A stretch of 16,786 nt of DNA from CAYJXA01 sp964404595 (lineage in GTDB: Archaea > Nanobdellota > Nanobdellia > Woesearchaeales > GW2011-AR9): the NCBI GenBank assembly GCA_964404595.1, contig CAYOKQ010000033.1:1-16786 (forward strand), given 5' to 3'. Shown in pieces: positions 7,260 through 13,760 of this stretch. Under the pieces are notes generated by a model. The model was not told the DNA's origin, searched no databases, and was given only the letters and a program-made list of their open reading frames with translations. Each line of letters opens with the position of its first letter. Position 1 is the stretch's first letter. The translations under genes and the position numbers were made by a program.

Positions 7260-8855
7260 TTATGAGCTGCACAATGGATTTGCCGGATCAAAGTTGCTAT
7301 CCAGATTTGTAACGATTTGATCCATTTCCAATGCGCTTATGCAATGATCACCGTCAAGATCCCCGTCTTGAGGAGTAATTTCATCCGTGTATGTTTCCTC
7401 ACATAAAGGATCATCGGGATTGAAATAAGTATCCAGAGCAGTAATTATCGTATCCATCTCCAGAGCACTTACACAATTATCTTCATCCACATCACCGATC
7501 ATGCAGCCGCTGTTGGAATAAACATCAGACGAGCTGGTCATGGGACATCTGTCCAGGGTATCTTCAACACTGTCCTCGTCGGCATCAGCGATTGCACAAG
7601 ACGTACTGCAATCTGGATCAGCACAATCTATTGAGCTGTCCCGATCATTATCAATAAGATCAGCACAGTCTGCCTCAGTTGCAGAAAAAATGGAAGAATC
7701 AACTTCAGTTTCAATAAATCTAATCCCTTCCATGAGACATTGATCTAGTTCGGCAGCATTCTGGCAGTTTACATCGAAACAGTCAGGCCGATGATCCCCG
7801 TCATTATCTATTTGGTCTTCACAGGATGTTTCTACTGAAGTATATACGGTGGTCATTGTTCCTGCTCTGGTTACATCTTGGGATATGCACATGCAACCCT
7901 CGCCGCAGGGCACATCGACGCAGTCAGAATCACGGCAGTCGGCAAAATTATCTCCATCATTATCAAAACGATCCGTACAGGTTAACTCTGTGGGAATTTC
8001 ACAGAAAGTAAAAGAGGAACAACTAGACTCGGCGCAATCCACCAAGTCATCGCCATCGTTGTCGAGCTTATCTTCACAGGCAGCTGGCGTATTTTCAAGT
8101 GGAATGACCAAAAGAAGTGAAGGGACAAGTCCCGCACTCGCGCGAATCTGCTCCGGCGTTAAAGCTATATCAAAAAACTTTAATTCGTCTAAATGAGAAA
8201 AAGTGGGGCCAATTTTATCAAAAGTATAAGATCGTGCCGGGATTGCAGGAAAGGAAGAGTCACGCGGTATTTCTTCTCCGTCGATGTACCATCGTATCAT
8301 GCCACTTGTGCGAACTGCAGAAAAATGAGTCCAGCCATCATCTGCTGGTGCACTAACAACTTCTGCACCATCTGAAAAAAAGCCCATAAGAATATCTGTT
8401 TCTGTCCGACTAAGACCTATTGCGGTTTCATTAAGATAATCCAGAATTATGCGTCCCTCCCAAAGATATTCTAATGATTTTACCCAAAACATAATGGTAA
8501 AATCTCCTGCAAGAGTAATTGGTTCCTCAATTTCAAAAGAAATGACGTCAAAAGAAATGGAATCATCAGGCTCGGAATAATATGCGCTAGTTCCTTCTCT
8601 GCCTTCGGCTGCAACCGGACATAAATCTACACACACTGCATCATGATCACCAGCAACATCTTCTCCCAAATCATCAGGATTGTCAAAAGGAAAATAGGCA
8701 ATGGGAGCTGCGTAATCAACTCCTTCCACTACTTTTCCAAATAATGCTGTTCTTACAGAGAAAAAAACAAGTAATATTAAAATGAGCCCGACTGCTATGC
8801 CTAAAATAAGCCCTACTTGAGCTTTAGAACTAATCTCCCTCTTTTTTGATATCAT
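7260..8855 (-). CDS. Membrane-anchored LamG, MopE-repeat and dockerin-like protein
   Basis: 531 residues. The N-terminus (KKREISSKAQVG) is followed by a membrane helix (about 14-33) and TALFGKV. Residues about 50-242 fit a LamG/concanavalin-like lectin fold: FPFDN opening, FTIMFWVK, DGWTHFSAVR, IRWYIDGE, LDELKFFDIALTPEQI. Four MopE-type repeats follow at about 260-279, 293-312, 345-364 and 397-416. A thrombospondin type 3-like DADEDSVEDTLDRCP lies at 424-438. Two dockerin-like units end the protein, with 12-residue loops at 455-466 and 499-510, each with Cys at loop position 7 and the helix SALEMD. It is the first gene of its unit, with a TATA box at 8886-8893 and a leader of about 10 bases without a ribosome site. 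Glycan binding (LamG) and calcium-dependent assembly (dockerin) are inferred from family knowledge. Confidence 0.9.
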   Translation of the reverse strand: MISKKREISSKAQVGLILGIAVGLILILLVFFSVRTALFGKVVEGVDYAAPIAYFPFDNPDDLGEDVAGDHDAVCVDLCPVAAEGREGTSAYYSEPDDSISFDVISFEIEEPITLAGDFTIMFWVKSLEYLWEGRIILDYLNETAIGLSRTETDILMGFFSDGAEVVSAPADDGWTHFSAVRTSGMIRWYIDGEEIPRDSSFPAIPARSYTFDKIGPTFSHLDELKFFDIALTPEQIRASAGLVPSLLLVIPLENTPAACEDKLDNDGDDLVDCAESSCSSFTFCEIPTELTCTDRFDNDGDNFADCRDSDCVDVPCGEGCMCISQDVTRAGTMTTVYTSVETSCEDQIDNDGDHRPDCFDVNCQNAAELDQCLMEGIRFIETEVDSSIFSATEADCADLIDNDRDSSIDCADPDCSTSCAIADADEDSVEDTLDRCPMTSSSDVYSNSGCMIGDVDEDNCVSALEMDTIITALDTYFNPDDPLCEETYTDEITPQDGDLDGDHCISALEMDQIVTNLDSNFDPANPLCSS

Positions 8856-8885
8856 TATCTTTGAATAGAAGTAAATGTCTAGGAA

Positions 8886-8893
8886 TTTATATA
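8886..8893 (-). promoter_or_regulatory. TATA box for the LamG/dockerin operon
   Basis: TATATAAA on the minus strand lies about 31 bases before the ATG at 8855, predicting a very short leader. It stands between the tRNA terminator and the gene. Confidence 0.6.
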
Positions 8894-8941
8894 TTTAACT
8901 GAAACCCTCGTTGGAAATAAATATTTGGTTCATGGTAAAGT

Positions 8942-8947
8942 AAAAAA
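8942..8947 (-). terminator. Oligo-T terminator of tRNA-Ser
   Basis: Six T residues on the minus strand follow the tRNA discriminator base directly. This is the usual archaeal termination signal. Confidence 0.6.
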
Positions 8948-8991
8948 CGCCACAGCCCAGATTTGAACTGGGGATCCCAGAGGGACGGGAT

Positions 8992-9035
8992 TTTTGGCTG
9001 GTACTTGGGGAAATCTGAAAAGACAGATAAGCCCT
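8992..9035 (-). other. tRNA intron 2 (position 37/38, 44 nt)
   Basis: The canonical archaeal position. The boundary can slide by one base because A residues flank both ends. Near the cuts, loop bases TTGCT can pair with AGC-C-AA at the intron 3' end (one bulged C), and the intron has GGCTT/AAG..CC and ATCTG/CAGAT pairings. The bulge-helix-bulge is less regular than that of intron 1. Confidence 0.68.
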
Positions 9036-9043
9036 TAGCAATC

Positions 9044-9076
9044 TTACGCTTCACGGAAAGAATATCTCACGTGAAT
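9044..9076 (-). other. tRNA intron 1 (after position 29, 33 nt)
   Basis: Around the proposed cuts the RNA forms a bulge-helix-bulge. The intron stem TTCACG/CGTGAA has 6 bp. A 3-nt bulge GGA is cut after GG. The central 4-bp helix pairs GCGC with GCGU. A 3-nt bulge AAG is cut after AA. Both cuts fall at the expected place in their bulges. The outer exon helix is weak, so the motif is of relaxed type. Confidence 0.78.
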
Positions 9077-9121
9077 CCGCGCAATACCAGGTTATGCGAC
9101 TGTGGCGTAGTTGACACGGCA

Positions 9122-9778
9122 CTAACGGCGTGTTTTTGGCAAATAAAAGCCATTTTCTTTCCAAATGTGGTACTTTTTTAAATGTTTCGGGTTTGCGGGC
9201 TTAATTTCAGCTATCCATTTTTCTAATTGTAGTTCACCACATATACTAAGAGCATAATAATGTTTATATTTCCATGAATATGACTTGAACCCAATCTGGC
9301 TTAATAATTTGCCGAGCGAATTTATGAGCATTGCTGATGCCGATGAGAATTCGATTCTAGGATAGGTATGCAAAGGCTTTTTGTTCGGTCTATCAAATCG
9401 CAAACAACCATCAGTATCAAATAGTCCTCTCACCAAAGCCTTCTTTACTTCTGATGAAGATTCAAAGATATAAAGTGGAATGGAAACTGTGTACGTTTTT
9501 CTGCCAGGGTTAAACCCATAAGACATCAATAAATTCGTGACTTCTTTTTTTGAAGTTTGGATTCCCCATACACCATGTGCGCCCCCGCTCCTGAATTTAG
9601 AATCAAAAGTAGATCCAAAAATATTTTCCAAAAGTGGAGAGATATGATCAAGATAATAATTTTTTTCTTCGAGTGCTCCACGAAGTTCCCAGACAATGGA
9701 TCGACTTGTTCGATATAATGTGCCATCTCCAATATGGGCACCGATCAATTCTGCAATTTCAGGATTTAATTCTTTCAT
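9122..9778 (-). CDS. Free-standing LAGLIDADG homing endonuclease
   Basis: 218 residues from the ATG at 9778; GGAG lies nine bases upstream, which favours it over the TTG at 9793. Two LAGLIDADG motifs are clear: LIGAHIGDG at 11-19 (catalytic Asp18) and ALVRGLFDTDG at 114-124 (catalytic Asp123), about 105 residues apart, as in single-chain two-repeat enzymes. The enzyme should cut a long DNA site; members also act as RNA maturases. The frame is not inside an intein or an rRNA intron. It ends 15 bp before the 5' end of an intron-bearing tRNA-Ser on the same strand, so that tRNA locus is a candidate target or refuge. TTTTATTTG inside its last codons may be the tRNA promoter. The catalytic acidic residues are intact, so it is probably active. 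Confidence 0.92.
   Translation of the reverse strand: MKELNPEIAELIGAHIGDGTLYRTSRSIVWELRGALEEKNYYLDHISPLLENIFGSTFDSKFRSGGAHGVWGIQTSKKEVTNLLMSYGFNPGRKTYTVSIPLYIFESSSEVKKALVRGLFDTDGCLRFDRPNKKPLHTYPRIEFSSASAMLINSLGKLLSQIGFKSYSWKYKHYYALSICGELQLEKWIAEIKPANPKHLKKYHIWKENGFYLPKTRR
9140..9148 (-). promoter_or_regulatory. Probable TATA element of tRNA-Ser
   Basis: TTTTATTTG on the minus strand lies about 35-40 bases before tRNA position 1, overlapping the last codons of the endonuclease gene. A start about 12 bases before the mature 5' end is inferred, with RNase P needed to trim it. It is a poor match to the box, so weakly held. Confidence 0.35.
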
Positions 9779-9789
9779 GTTAACCAACT

Positions 9790-9808
9790 CCAAATATTTA
9801 CTATTTGG
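9790..9808. repeat. 7-bp inverted repeat before the endonuclease start
   Basis: CCAAATA and TATTTGG are perfect arms around a 5-nt loop. The element ends 12 bases before the ATG at 9778 and touches the GGAG ribosome site on the minus strand. It could be an operator or a translation-damping hairpin. Chance is possible in AT-rich DNA. Confidence 0.45.
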
Positions 9809-9837
9809 TAATTAGAGTTATTAGAAAAAGAGAATCT

Positions 9838-9847
9838 CTATAAAAGG
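9838..9847 (-). promoter_or_regulatory. TATA box for the endonuclease gene
   Basis: CCTTTTATAG on the minus strand lies about 60 bases before the ATG at 9778 and predicts a leader of about 40 nt that contains the CCAAATA hairpin. Confidence 0.45.
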
Positions 9848-9958
9848 AGCTTACCTAATTTTCTGGTTTGAAACCAAAAAGAAGAGTATGCTAATTTTAT
9901 TTCTCTTTTTCTATTACTAAAAATGAAAGGTTTAATTAAATCTTCCCTTAGCAAAAGT

Positions 9959-9965
9959 AAAAAAA
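9959..9965 (-). terminator. Oligo-T terminator after sepF
   Basis: Seven T residues on the minus strand begin three bases after the sepF stop codon, typical of archaeal factor-independent termination. Confidence 0.5.
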
Positions 9966-9968
9966 TTA

Positions 9969-10367
9969 CTACTGCCCTTCTTCTTTCGCCACGGCCGGCA
10001 TATTCCTGAAAATTCGGGCAAAATAAGGAACGGCCACCACATAATCCTCGCCAAATCCGGCAACATCGCCATCAATGGCTTCACACGTTTTGCGCAATTT
10101 AGAAATGGCACGCTTCAATTCCACTAAATCTTTTTCTTTTAATGGACGAATATTAACGAGAGCGATGGTGGATCCTTCACGCAGGACATCAAGCACTTCT
10201 TTGATATCTTCAAACTCTTCCATCACGAAAGGCCGTACAATAACTTTAGATTTTTCTTCTTTCTTTTCTGGTGCTACTTCAACATAACTATTTTCAGTAT
10301 GTTCAGCAGCATCATCATCAGTAGGCTTCGTAAATTTTTCCTTTAAGTGTAATAAAAAGTCCTTCAT
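9969..10367 (-). CDS. sepF: Cell division protein SepF, archaeal type
   Basis: 132 residues from the ATG at 10367. A GTG at 10379 would add four residues, but starting at MKDFLLHLKEKF gives the usual SepF N-terminal amphipathic helix that binds the membrane, with GAGGGTG upstream. A charged linker (13-42) leads to the SepF/DUF552 domain (about 42-120): VIVRPFVMEEFEDI, STIALVNIRPL, LKRAISKLRK, then GDVAGFGEDYVVAVP with the conserved glycines of the dimer interface. Archaeal SepF anchors FtsZ to the membrane at the division site, as shown in haloarchaea and methanogens. The gene has its own TATA box at 10425-10433 and an oligo-T terminator, so it is probably single. Length and motif order are normal for the family. 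Confidence 0.93.
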   Translation of the reverse strand: MKDFLLHLKEKFTKPTDDDAAEHTENSYVEVAPEKKEEKSKVIVRPFVMEEFEDIKEVLDVLREGSTIALVNIRPLKEKDLVELKRAISKLRKTCEAIDGDVAGFGEDYVVAVPYFARIFRNMPAVAKEEGQ

Positions 10368-10424
10368 TTTTCCCTGCACCCTCTCATTTATACTTTATTA
10401 TAATAGTGGGTGATAGGCGCACTT

Positions 10425-10433
10425 CTATATAAA
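10425..10433 (-). promoter_or_regulatory. TATA box for sepF
   Basis: CCTTTATATAG on the minus strand lies about 58 bases before the ATG. An inferred start near 10403 gives a leader of about 36 nt with GAGGGTG. Confidence 0.55.
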
Positions 10434-10471
10434 GGTTTTTATTGTAGCATATGAGTACTGCACAAGTCAAA

Positions 10472-11908
10472 TTATCCTAATCGAAAAATATTTGAATAAG
10501 CTTTACGTTTTCTCCCTCGAATAGTTTTGTATTCTGAACTCGCCCGAGAAAGGCTAAACGTGCCTAAAATATTTAATTTTGCTTTTATGTTATAAGTGAT
10601 TAAACGGTGTTCATGCGCATCTAATTCCGCGATAGACCAAAGGATTTTCGTCCCTTTGTGGGTATGTTTTACTTCCGTCGGCTTTATTGTCCCTAATTCC
10701 AGCCCTTTCTCAAGATTGGCAATCGGCGGAATAAGATCAGTGATGATCATTTCTTTCATAGGTTTGCTTGATAAATTCTTTACCTCAAGCGTAATTTTAA
10801 CTTCTGAAAGAGTGCCGTCTTCCCCGCTTTTCGACGTAACGGCAGATTTTCGCAGTTCAACCGGGGAACGAGCATACCAATAAAACAACCCCAGCACTAG
10901 GGCAATGACCAGTACATACACCGGGATTCGATAATTTGTGACATAAACCAGAGTTGCTGTTTCTGCAGGATTAAGAGTTTTTTCCCACACCAAATATCGC
11001 TGGCCATCTTCCCGTTCGATACGGGCATCGCCGCTGGTAAATAATGCCGCCCACCAGGACACCGGGATTTTAATCTCCTGAGTATCTTGAATATTTCCAC
11101 CATTGGTAACTCTCACGTGTGTGGTGGTTTTAAGCTGCGAAGTAAACTGCATGGTATCGATTGAAAATGGAACCGTAACCGGAAGTATGGTAACTTTTCT
11201 CTCGACAACTTTGATGGTCTGGCCAAATCTTTCAAATACGATAAAGATAGTGTAGTCCTTGGGAGATTGATGGGGGCTGGGAGTAACGGTAAATTCTATT
11301 TCTTTTTCCTCCCGTGGAGAGACATGGATGGTTTGTTCTTGAACAAATTCGGGCATCTCGCTTTGGAGACGCACGCGCAGATACGTTAAATTTAAAGGAT
11401 TGCGGTTAGTGAGTTGCAGACGGACGGGAACAGGCTCCTGTGGATTGATTTGAGCAGGGATATCGATGCTCAGCCCTAATGCTGGAAGATAATCCTGCGG
11501 CTCATCAGGATAGAGGACCACCGGCATTTCTTCTTCATATCGATGCAAAGGAGCACTATGGATGGTGGTACTCTCGTCAATATACAATTTTATTCCATAT
11601 GCTGATGGCTTAAATGGGCCCAGCGGCCGAACTTGAACCGTTACCGTTCTGGATTGGTCCGGGGTTAAGGTAAATTGCCGTGAATCAGGAGTTACGCTCC
11701 AAACGACATCCAGCCCATAGAGTGTATAAGACAAAGAAGTATCTTCATCATTGGTGATAGTTACCTCAAAGGTTGCTTCTTCAGATGATGTAATTTCGTT
11801 GTCAAGCGGAGTGAGGACTACAGTTGATGCAGTCGCCATAAAAGAATATAATATAACGAAAAATACCAGCAGACTAAACGTACGCCACCTCACTTTTTCA
11901 GACCTCAC
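10472..11908 (-). CDS. Membrane protein with large external beta-sandwich region and internal DUF11-like domain
   Basis: 478 residues. A signal-like hydrophobic segment (11-25) precedes about 300 external residues of beta-rich sequence. At least two Ig-like units of the NEW3/CARDB kind can be seen: ATFEVTITNDEDTSLSYTL early, and PVPVRLQLTNRNPLNLTYLRV at 159-179. A membrane helix at about 329-346 (VYVLVIALVLGLFYWY) is followed by Arg and Lys. The last ~110 residues again read as a beta-sandwich of DUF11 type (VKITLEVKNLSSKPMKEM, then HRLITYNIKAKL) and should lie in the cytoplasm. The start is GTG; a TATA box about 26 bases upstream predicts a nearly leaderless mRNA, which supports it. It is divergent from the three tandem membrane proteins. 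I do not recognise the family by name, and no enzyme motif is seen. Confidence 0.82.
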   Translation of the reverse strand: MRSEKVRWRTFSLLVFFVILYSFMATASTVVLTPLDNEITSSEEATFEVTITNDEDTSLSYTLYGLDVVWSVTPDSRQFTLTPDQSRTVTVQVRPLGPFKPSAYGIKLYIDESTTIHSAPLHRYEEEMPVVLYPDEPQDYLPALGLSIDIPAQINPQEPVPVRLQLTNRNPLNLTYLRVRLQSEMPEFVQEQTIHVSPREEKEIEFTVTPSPHQSPKDYTIFIVFERFGQTIKVVERKVTILPVTVPFSIDTMQFTSQLKTTTHVRVTNGGNIQDTQEIKIPVSWWAALFTSGDARIEREDGQRYLVWEKTLNPAETATLVYVTNYRIPVYVLVIALVLGLFYWYARSPVELRKSAVTSKSGEDGTLSEVKITLEVKNLSSKPMKEMIITDLIPPIANLEKGLELGTIKPTEVKHTHKGTKILWSIAELDAHEHRLITYNIKAKLNILGTFSLSRASSEYKTIRGRKRKAYSNIFRLG

Positions 11909-11933
11909 CAGCTCTTCACAAAATCAATACTAG

Positions 11934-11941
11934 TATTTAAA
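11934..11941 (-). promoter_or_regulatory. TATA box for the beta-sandwich membrane protein gene
   Basis: TTTAAATA on the minus strand, 26-33 bases before the GTG at 11908. Transcription should start within a few bases of the GTG. Confidence 0.5.
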
Positions 11942-11993
11942 TGATTCGTTTTCGTGCCAAAACAGCAAAACGGCCAGATAAGCGTGGGAAACA

Positions 11994-12001
11994 TTTATAT
12001 A
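11994..12001 (+). promoter_or_regulatory. TATA box for the tandem membrane-protein operon
   Basis: TTTATATA lies about 45-52 bases before the ATG at 12046. The inferred start near 12023 leaves a short leader with the ribosome site GAGGTG at 12031-12036. Confidence 0.6.
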
Positions 12002-12045
12002 CTATCTTTTTTTAATCATTATATAAAAATGAGGTGTCAAAAGGG

Positions 12046-12606
12046 ATGGTAGAACAAAGCAGCTTCCGCGGCGTCATTGAATTCTTAGGAAAAATAGGTG
12101 TGTATGACGTTATTCTTCCTTTCCTTTTGGTATTTACGATCGTATTTGCAATTTTAGAAAAGACCAAAATATTAGGCACAGAAAAGATAGGCGGCAATGA
12201 AGTTACCAAAAAAAATCTTAATTCCATGGTGGCTTTGAGTATAGCATTTTTAGTCATTGCATCTACTAAACTGGTTGGAATTGTGAATGAAGTGATGGCT
12301 AATGTAGTCCTACTCTTAATTTTAGCCATTTGCTTCCTGCTGTTAGTAGGTGTTTTCTTTGGCAGTAAAGAATTTACTTTGGAAAAGTATCCTAATTGGA
12401 TTAAATTTTTCATGGTGCTCATGTTCATAGGGATAGTGCTTATTTTCCTTAACGCGCTTGATTGGCTCCAATACGTATTTTCCATCATTACAGAATGGGA
12501 TGCACAGTGGGCCGTAACTGCCGTGTTCCTGATAATTATATTGGGATTTATGTGGTATATCGTCAAAGATTCAGGTTCAGCGCCACCGGCGAAGGAGAAA
12601 TCATAG
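12046..12606 (+). CDS. Multi-pass membrane protein, first of three tandem paralogues
   Basis: 186 residues from the ATG at 12046, with GAGGTG nine bases upstream. A GTG at 12034 lies inside that ribosome site, so I reject it. About five membrane helices can be placed: ~20-37, 62-80, 85-106, 120-141 and 154-172. After the first helix comes the signature LLVFTIVFAILEKTKILG, found almost unchanged in the next gene and recognisable in the third. Between helices 1 and 2 this copy carries an extra loop (TEKIGGNEVTKKN) that the others lack. No catalytic or transport motif is recognised. The stop TAG is part of the next gene's ribosome site TAGGAGGT, showing co-translation. The upstream divergent gene encodes a membrane protein with a large external part that could be a partner. 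Confidence 0.85.
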   Translation: MVEQSSFRGVIEFLGKIGVYDVILPFLLVFTIVFAILEKTKILGTEKIGGNEVTKKNLNSMVALSIAFLVIASTKLVGIVNEVMANVVLLLILAICFLLLVGVFFGSKEFTLEKYPNWIKFFMVLMFIGIVLIFLNALDWLQYVFSIITEWDAQWAVTAVFLIIILGFMWYIVKDSGSAPPAKEKS

Positions 12607-12618
12607 GAGGTTTATCAA

Positions 12619-13188
12619 ATGGTATCAGCAGGATTTTCAGGACTCGCAAATTATTTTCAAGCATGGGGCGTCATGGACTTTTTACTGCCCTTTCTGCTCG
12701 TCTTTACGATAGTATTTGCAGTAATGCAGAGAACTAAAATTTTAGGCGACAAGAAAAATTACAACGTGATCATAGCCTTGATTTTGGGGCTGTTGTTCGT
12801 TGTGCCGCACATTACCGGAACCTACCCTTTAGGATACGACCCGGTCCAAGTTATGAATGAATCACTGCCTAGTATTGCGCTGGTTGCCGTGGCTGCCATC
12901 ATGCTGCTGTTGTTAATGGGTATCTTTGGCGCCAATTTTGCCGAAACGATGGTGCCTTTTATTGCTATTGCCGCCATCTTATTTGTAGCTTACATCTTTG
13001 GCGCGTCATTGAATTTATGGAACGGCCCCTACGACATTTTTTATTGGTGGAGCACAGAAATTACGGAACTGATAATTATCCTGCTGGTCTTTGGATTGGT
13101 AGTTGCTTTTATTGTCAAAGAACCCAATCCACAGTCAAAAGGAGAAGGCTTTGTAAAAACATTGGGTAAATTTTTTGAAAGGAGATAA
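12619..13188 (+). CDS. Multi-pass membrane protein, second of three tandem paralogues
   Basis: 189 residues with a strong AGGAGGT seven bases before the ATG. It shares the block DFLLPFLLVFTIVFA-x-x-QRTKILG with the preceding gene and has about five helices: ~19-36, 49-66, 83-102, 108-128 and 147-164. An external loop (PHITGTYPLGYDPVQ) and a Trp/Tyr-rich loop (NLWNGPYDIFYWW) are specific to this copy. The C-terminal ~25 residues are basic and cytoplasmic. The ribosome site of the next gene (AAAGGAGAT) overlaps its last codons, so the three are translated as one set. Function is unknown; a hetero-oligomeric membrane complex is a reasonable inference. Confidence 0.85.
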   Translation: MVSAGFSGLANYFQAWGVMDFLLPFLLVFTIVFAVMQRTKILGDKKNYNVIIALILGLLFVVPHITGTYPLGYDPVQVMNESLPSIALVAVAAIMLLLLMGIFGANFAETMVPFIAIAAILFVAYIFGASLNLWNGPYDIFYWWSTEITELIIILLVFGLVVAFIVKEPNPQSKGEGFVKTLGKFFERR

Positions 13189-13191
13189 AAT

Positions 13192-13752
13192 ATGGCAACT
13201 TTCCTTGATTTAAGTTTGTTAGGGTACTTTAATGTCGTTTTTTCGTTTATCCTGGTATGGGCATTGGTGTTTGCAATATTGCAAAAGACAAGCATCCTTG
13301 GCAACAAAGCCGGACTTAATGTCCTAGTAGCCGTGGCAGTAGCTTTTCTGGTCTCGCTTTCAAGTTCCGTCGTTCAAGTCATCAATTTTATGGTGCCATG
13401 GTTTACCATTGCTATTATTTTTCTGGTATTATTACTCTTAATTTTCATGGTCTTTGGCGTTGATCAGAAAGCCATCAGTGACTATGTTAAGAATGATCGG
13501 ACCGTAGGTTGGGTTATCGTTGGCATTGTTATCATCATTGCCGGTGCTTCTTTTGCCAATGTATTTGGACAAAAATTAACCCAAGTTGCCTTTGAAGGCG
13601 GAAATACCATCAATGCAACGGAAGGCACGAGTGTAGCCTCTCCCAATTTCCAACAGAACATTTATGCTACATTATTTCATCCAAAAGTGTTAGGCATGAT
13701 TATTCTCTTTGCCGTAGCCATATTTGCGATAGCGTTATTGAGTCAGGGATAG
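13192..13752 (+). CDS. Multi-pass membrane protein, third of three tandem paralogues
   Basis: 186 residues, starting 3 bp after the previous stop. The signature here is FILVWALVFAILQKTSILG, clearly related to the other two copies. Helices lie at ~12-29, 41-59, 66-88, 107-124 and 166-183. A polar segment of about 40 residues (QKLTQVAFEGGNTINATEG and onward) lies between helices 4 and 5 and is absent from the other copies, so this member has an external domain. It ends with LLSQG and no cytoplasmic tail. The gene on the other strand ends 8 bp away, so this is the end of the operon. No known family is recognised. Confidence 0.85.
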   Translation: MATFLDLSLLGYFNVVFSFILVWALVFAILQKTSILGNKAGLNVLVAVAVAFLVSLSSSVVQVINFMVPWFTIAIIFLVLLLLIFMVFGVDQKAISDYVKNDRTVGWVIVGIVIIIAGASFANVFGQKLTQVAFEGGNTINATEGTSVASPNFQQNIYATLFHPKVLGMIILFAVAIFAIALLSQG

Positions 13753-13760
13753 AAGAAGTA

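Larger units (their letters stand above)
8948..9106 (-). tRNA. tRNA-Ser(GCU), two introns, anticodon on an 8-nt micro-exon
   Basis: The 159-bp gene yields an 82-nt tRNA if two segments are removed. The acceptor stem GCCACAG/CTGTGGC pairs 7/7, with discriminator G73. T8, the D-arm GCAT-AACCTGGTA-TTGC (A14, G18G19, A21), the T-stem CCCAG/CTGGG and the T-loop TTCAAAT are all standard. A 13-nt variable arm (TCCC-TCT-GGGA) makes it class II, and with G73 this fits serine. No single intron gives a valid anticodon arm. Joining exon 1 (9106-9077), GATTGCTA (9043-9036) and exon 3 (8991-8948) gives CGGGA-TTGCTAA-TCCCG: five perfect pairs, T33 and anticodon GCT. Introns fall after position 29 (33 nt) and at 37/38 (44 nt). 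CCA is not encoded. A TATA-like box at 9140-9148 and oligo-T at the 3' end frame the gene. Existence of the tRNA is firm; the two-intron model is strong but untested. Confidence 0.85.

Noticed and set aside
7091..7291. Separate small gene spanning the N run
   Set aside because: Its first part is the signal peptide of the cohesin/PEBP gene, and the part after the N run is out of frame with the real product.
8948..9106. Single-intron tRNA-Leu(CAA) model
   Set aside because: It gives two mismatches in the anticodon stem and a G discriminator, where archaeal tRNA-Leu has A.
12012..12566. Minus-strand frame of 184 codons opposite the first membrane paralogue
   Set aside because: The plus-strand frame has helices, a ribosome site and paralogues. 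The minus frame is its antisense shadow.
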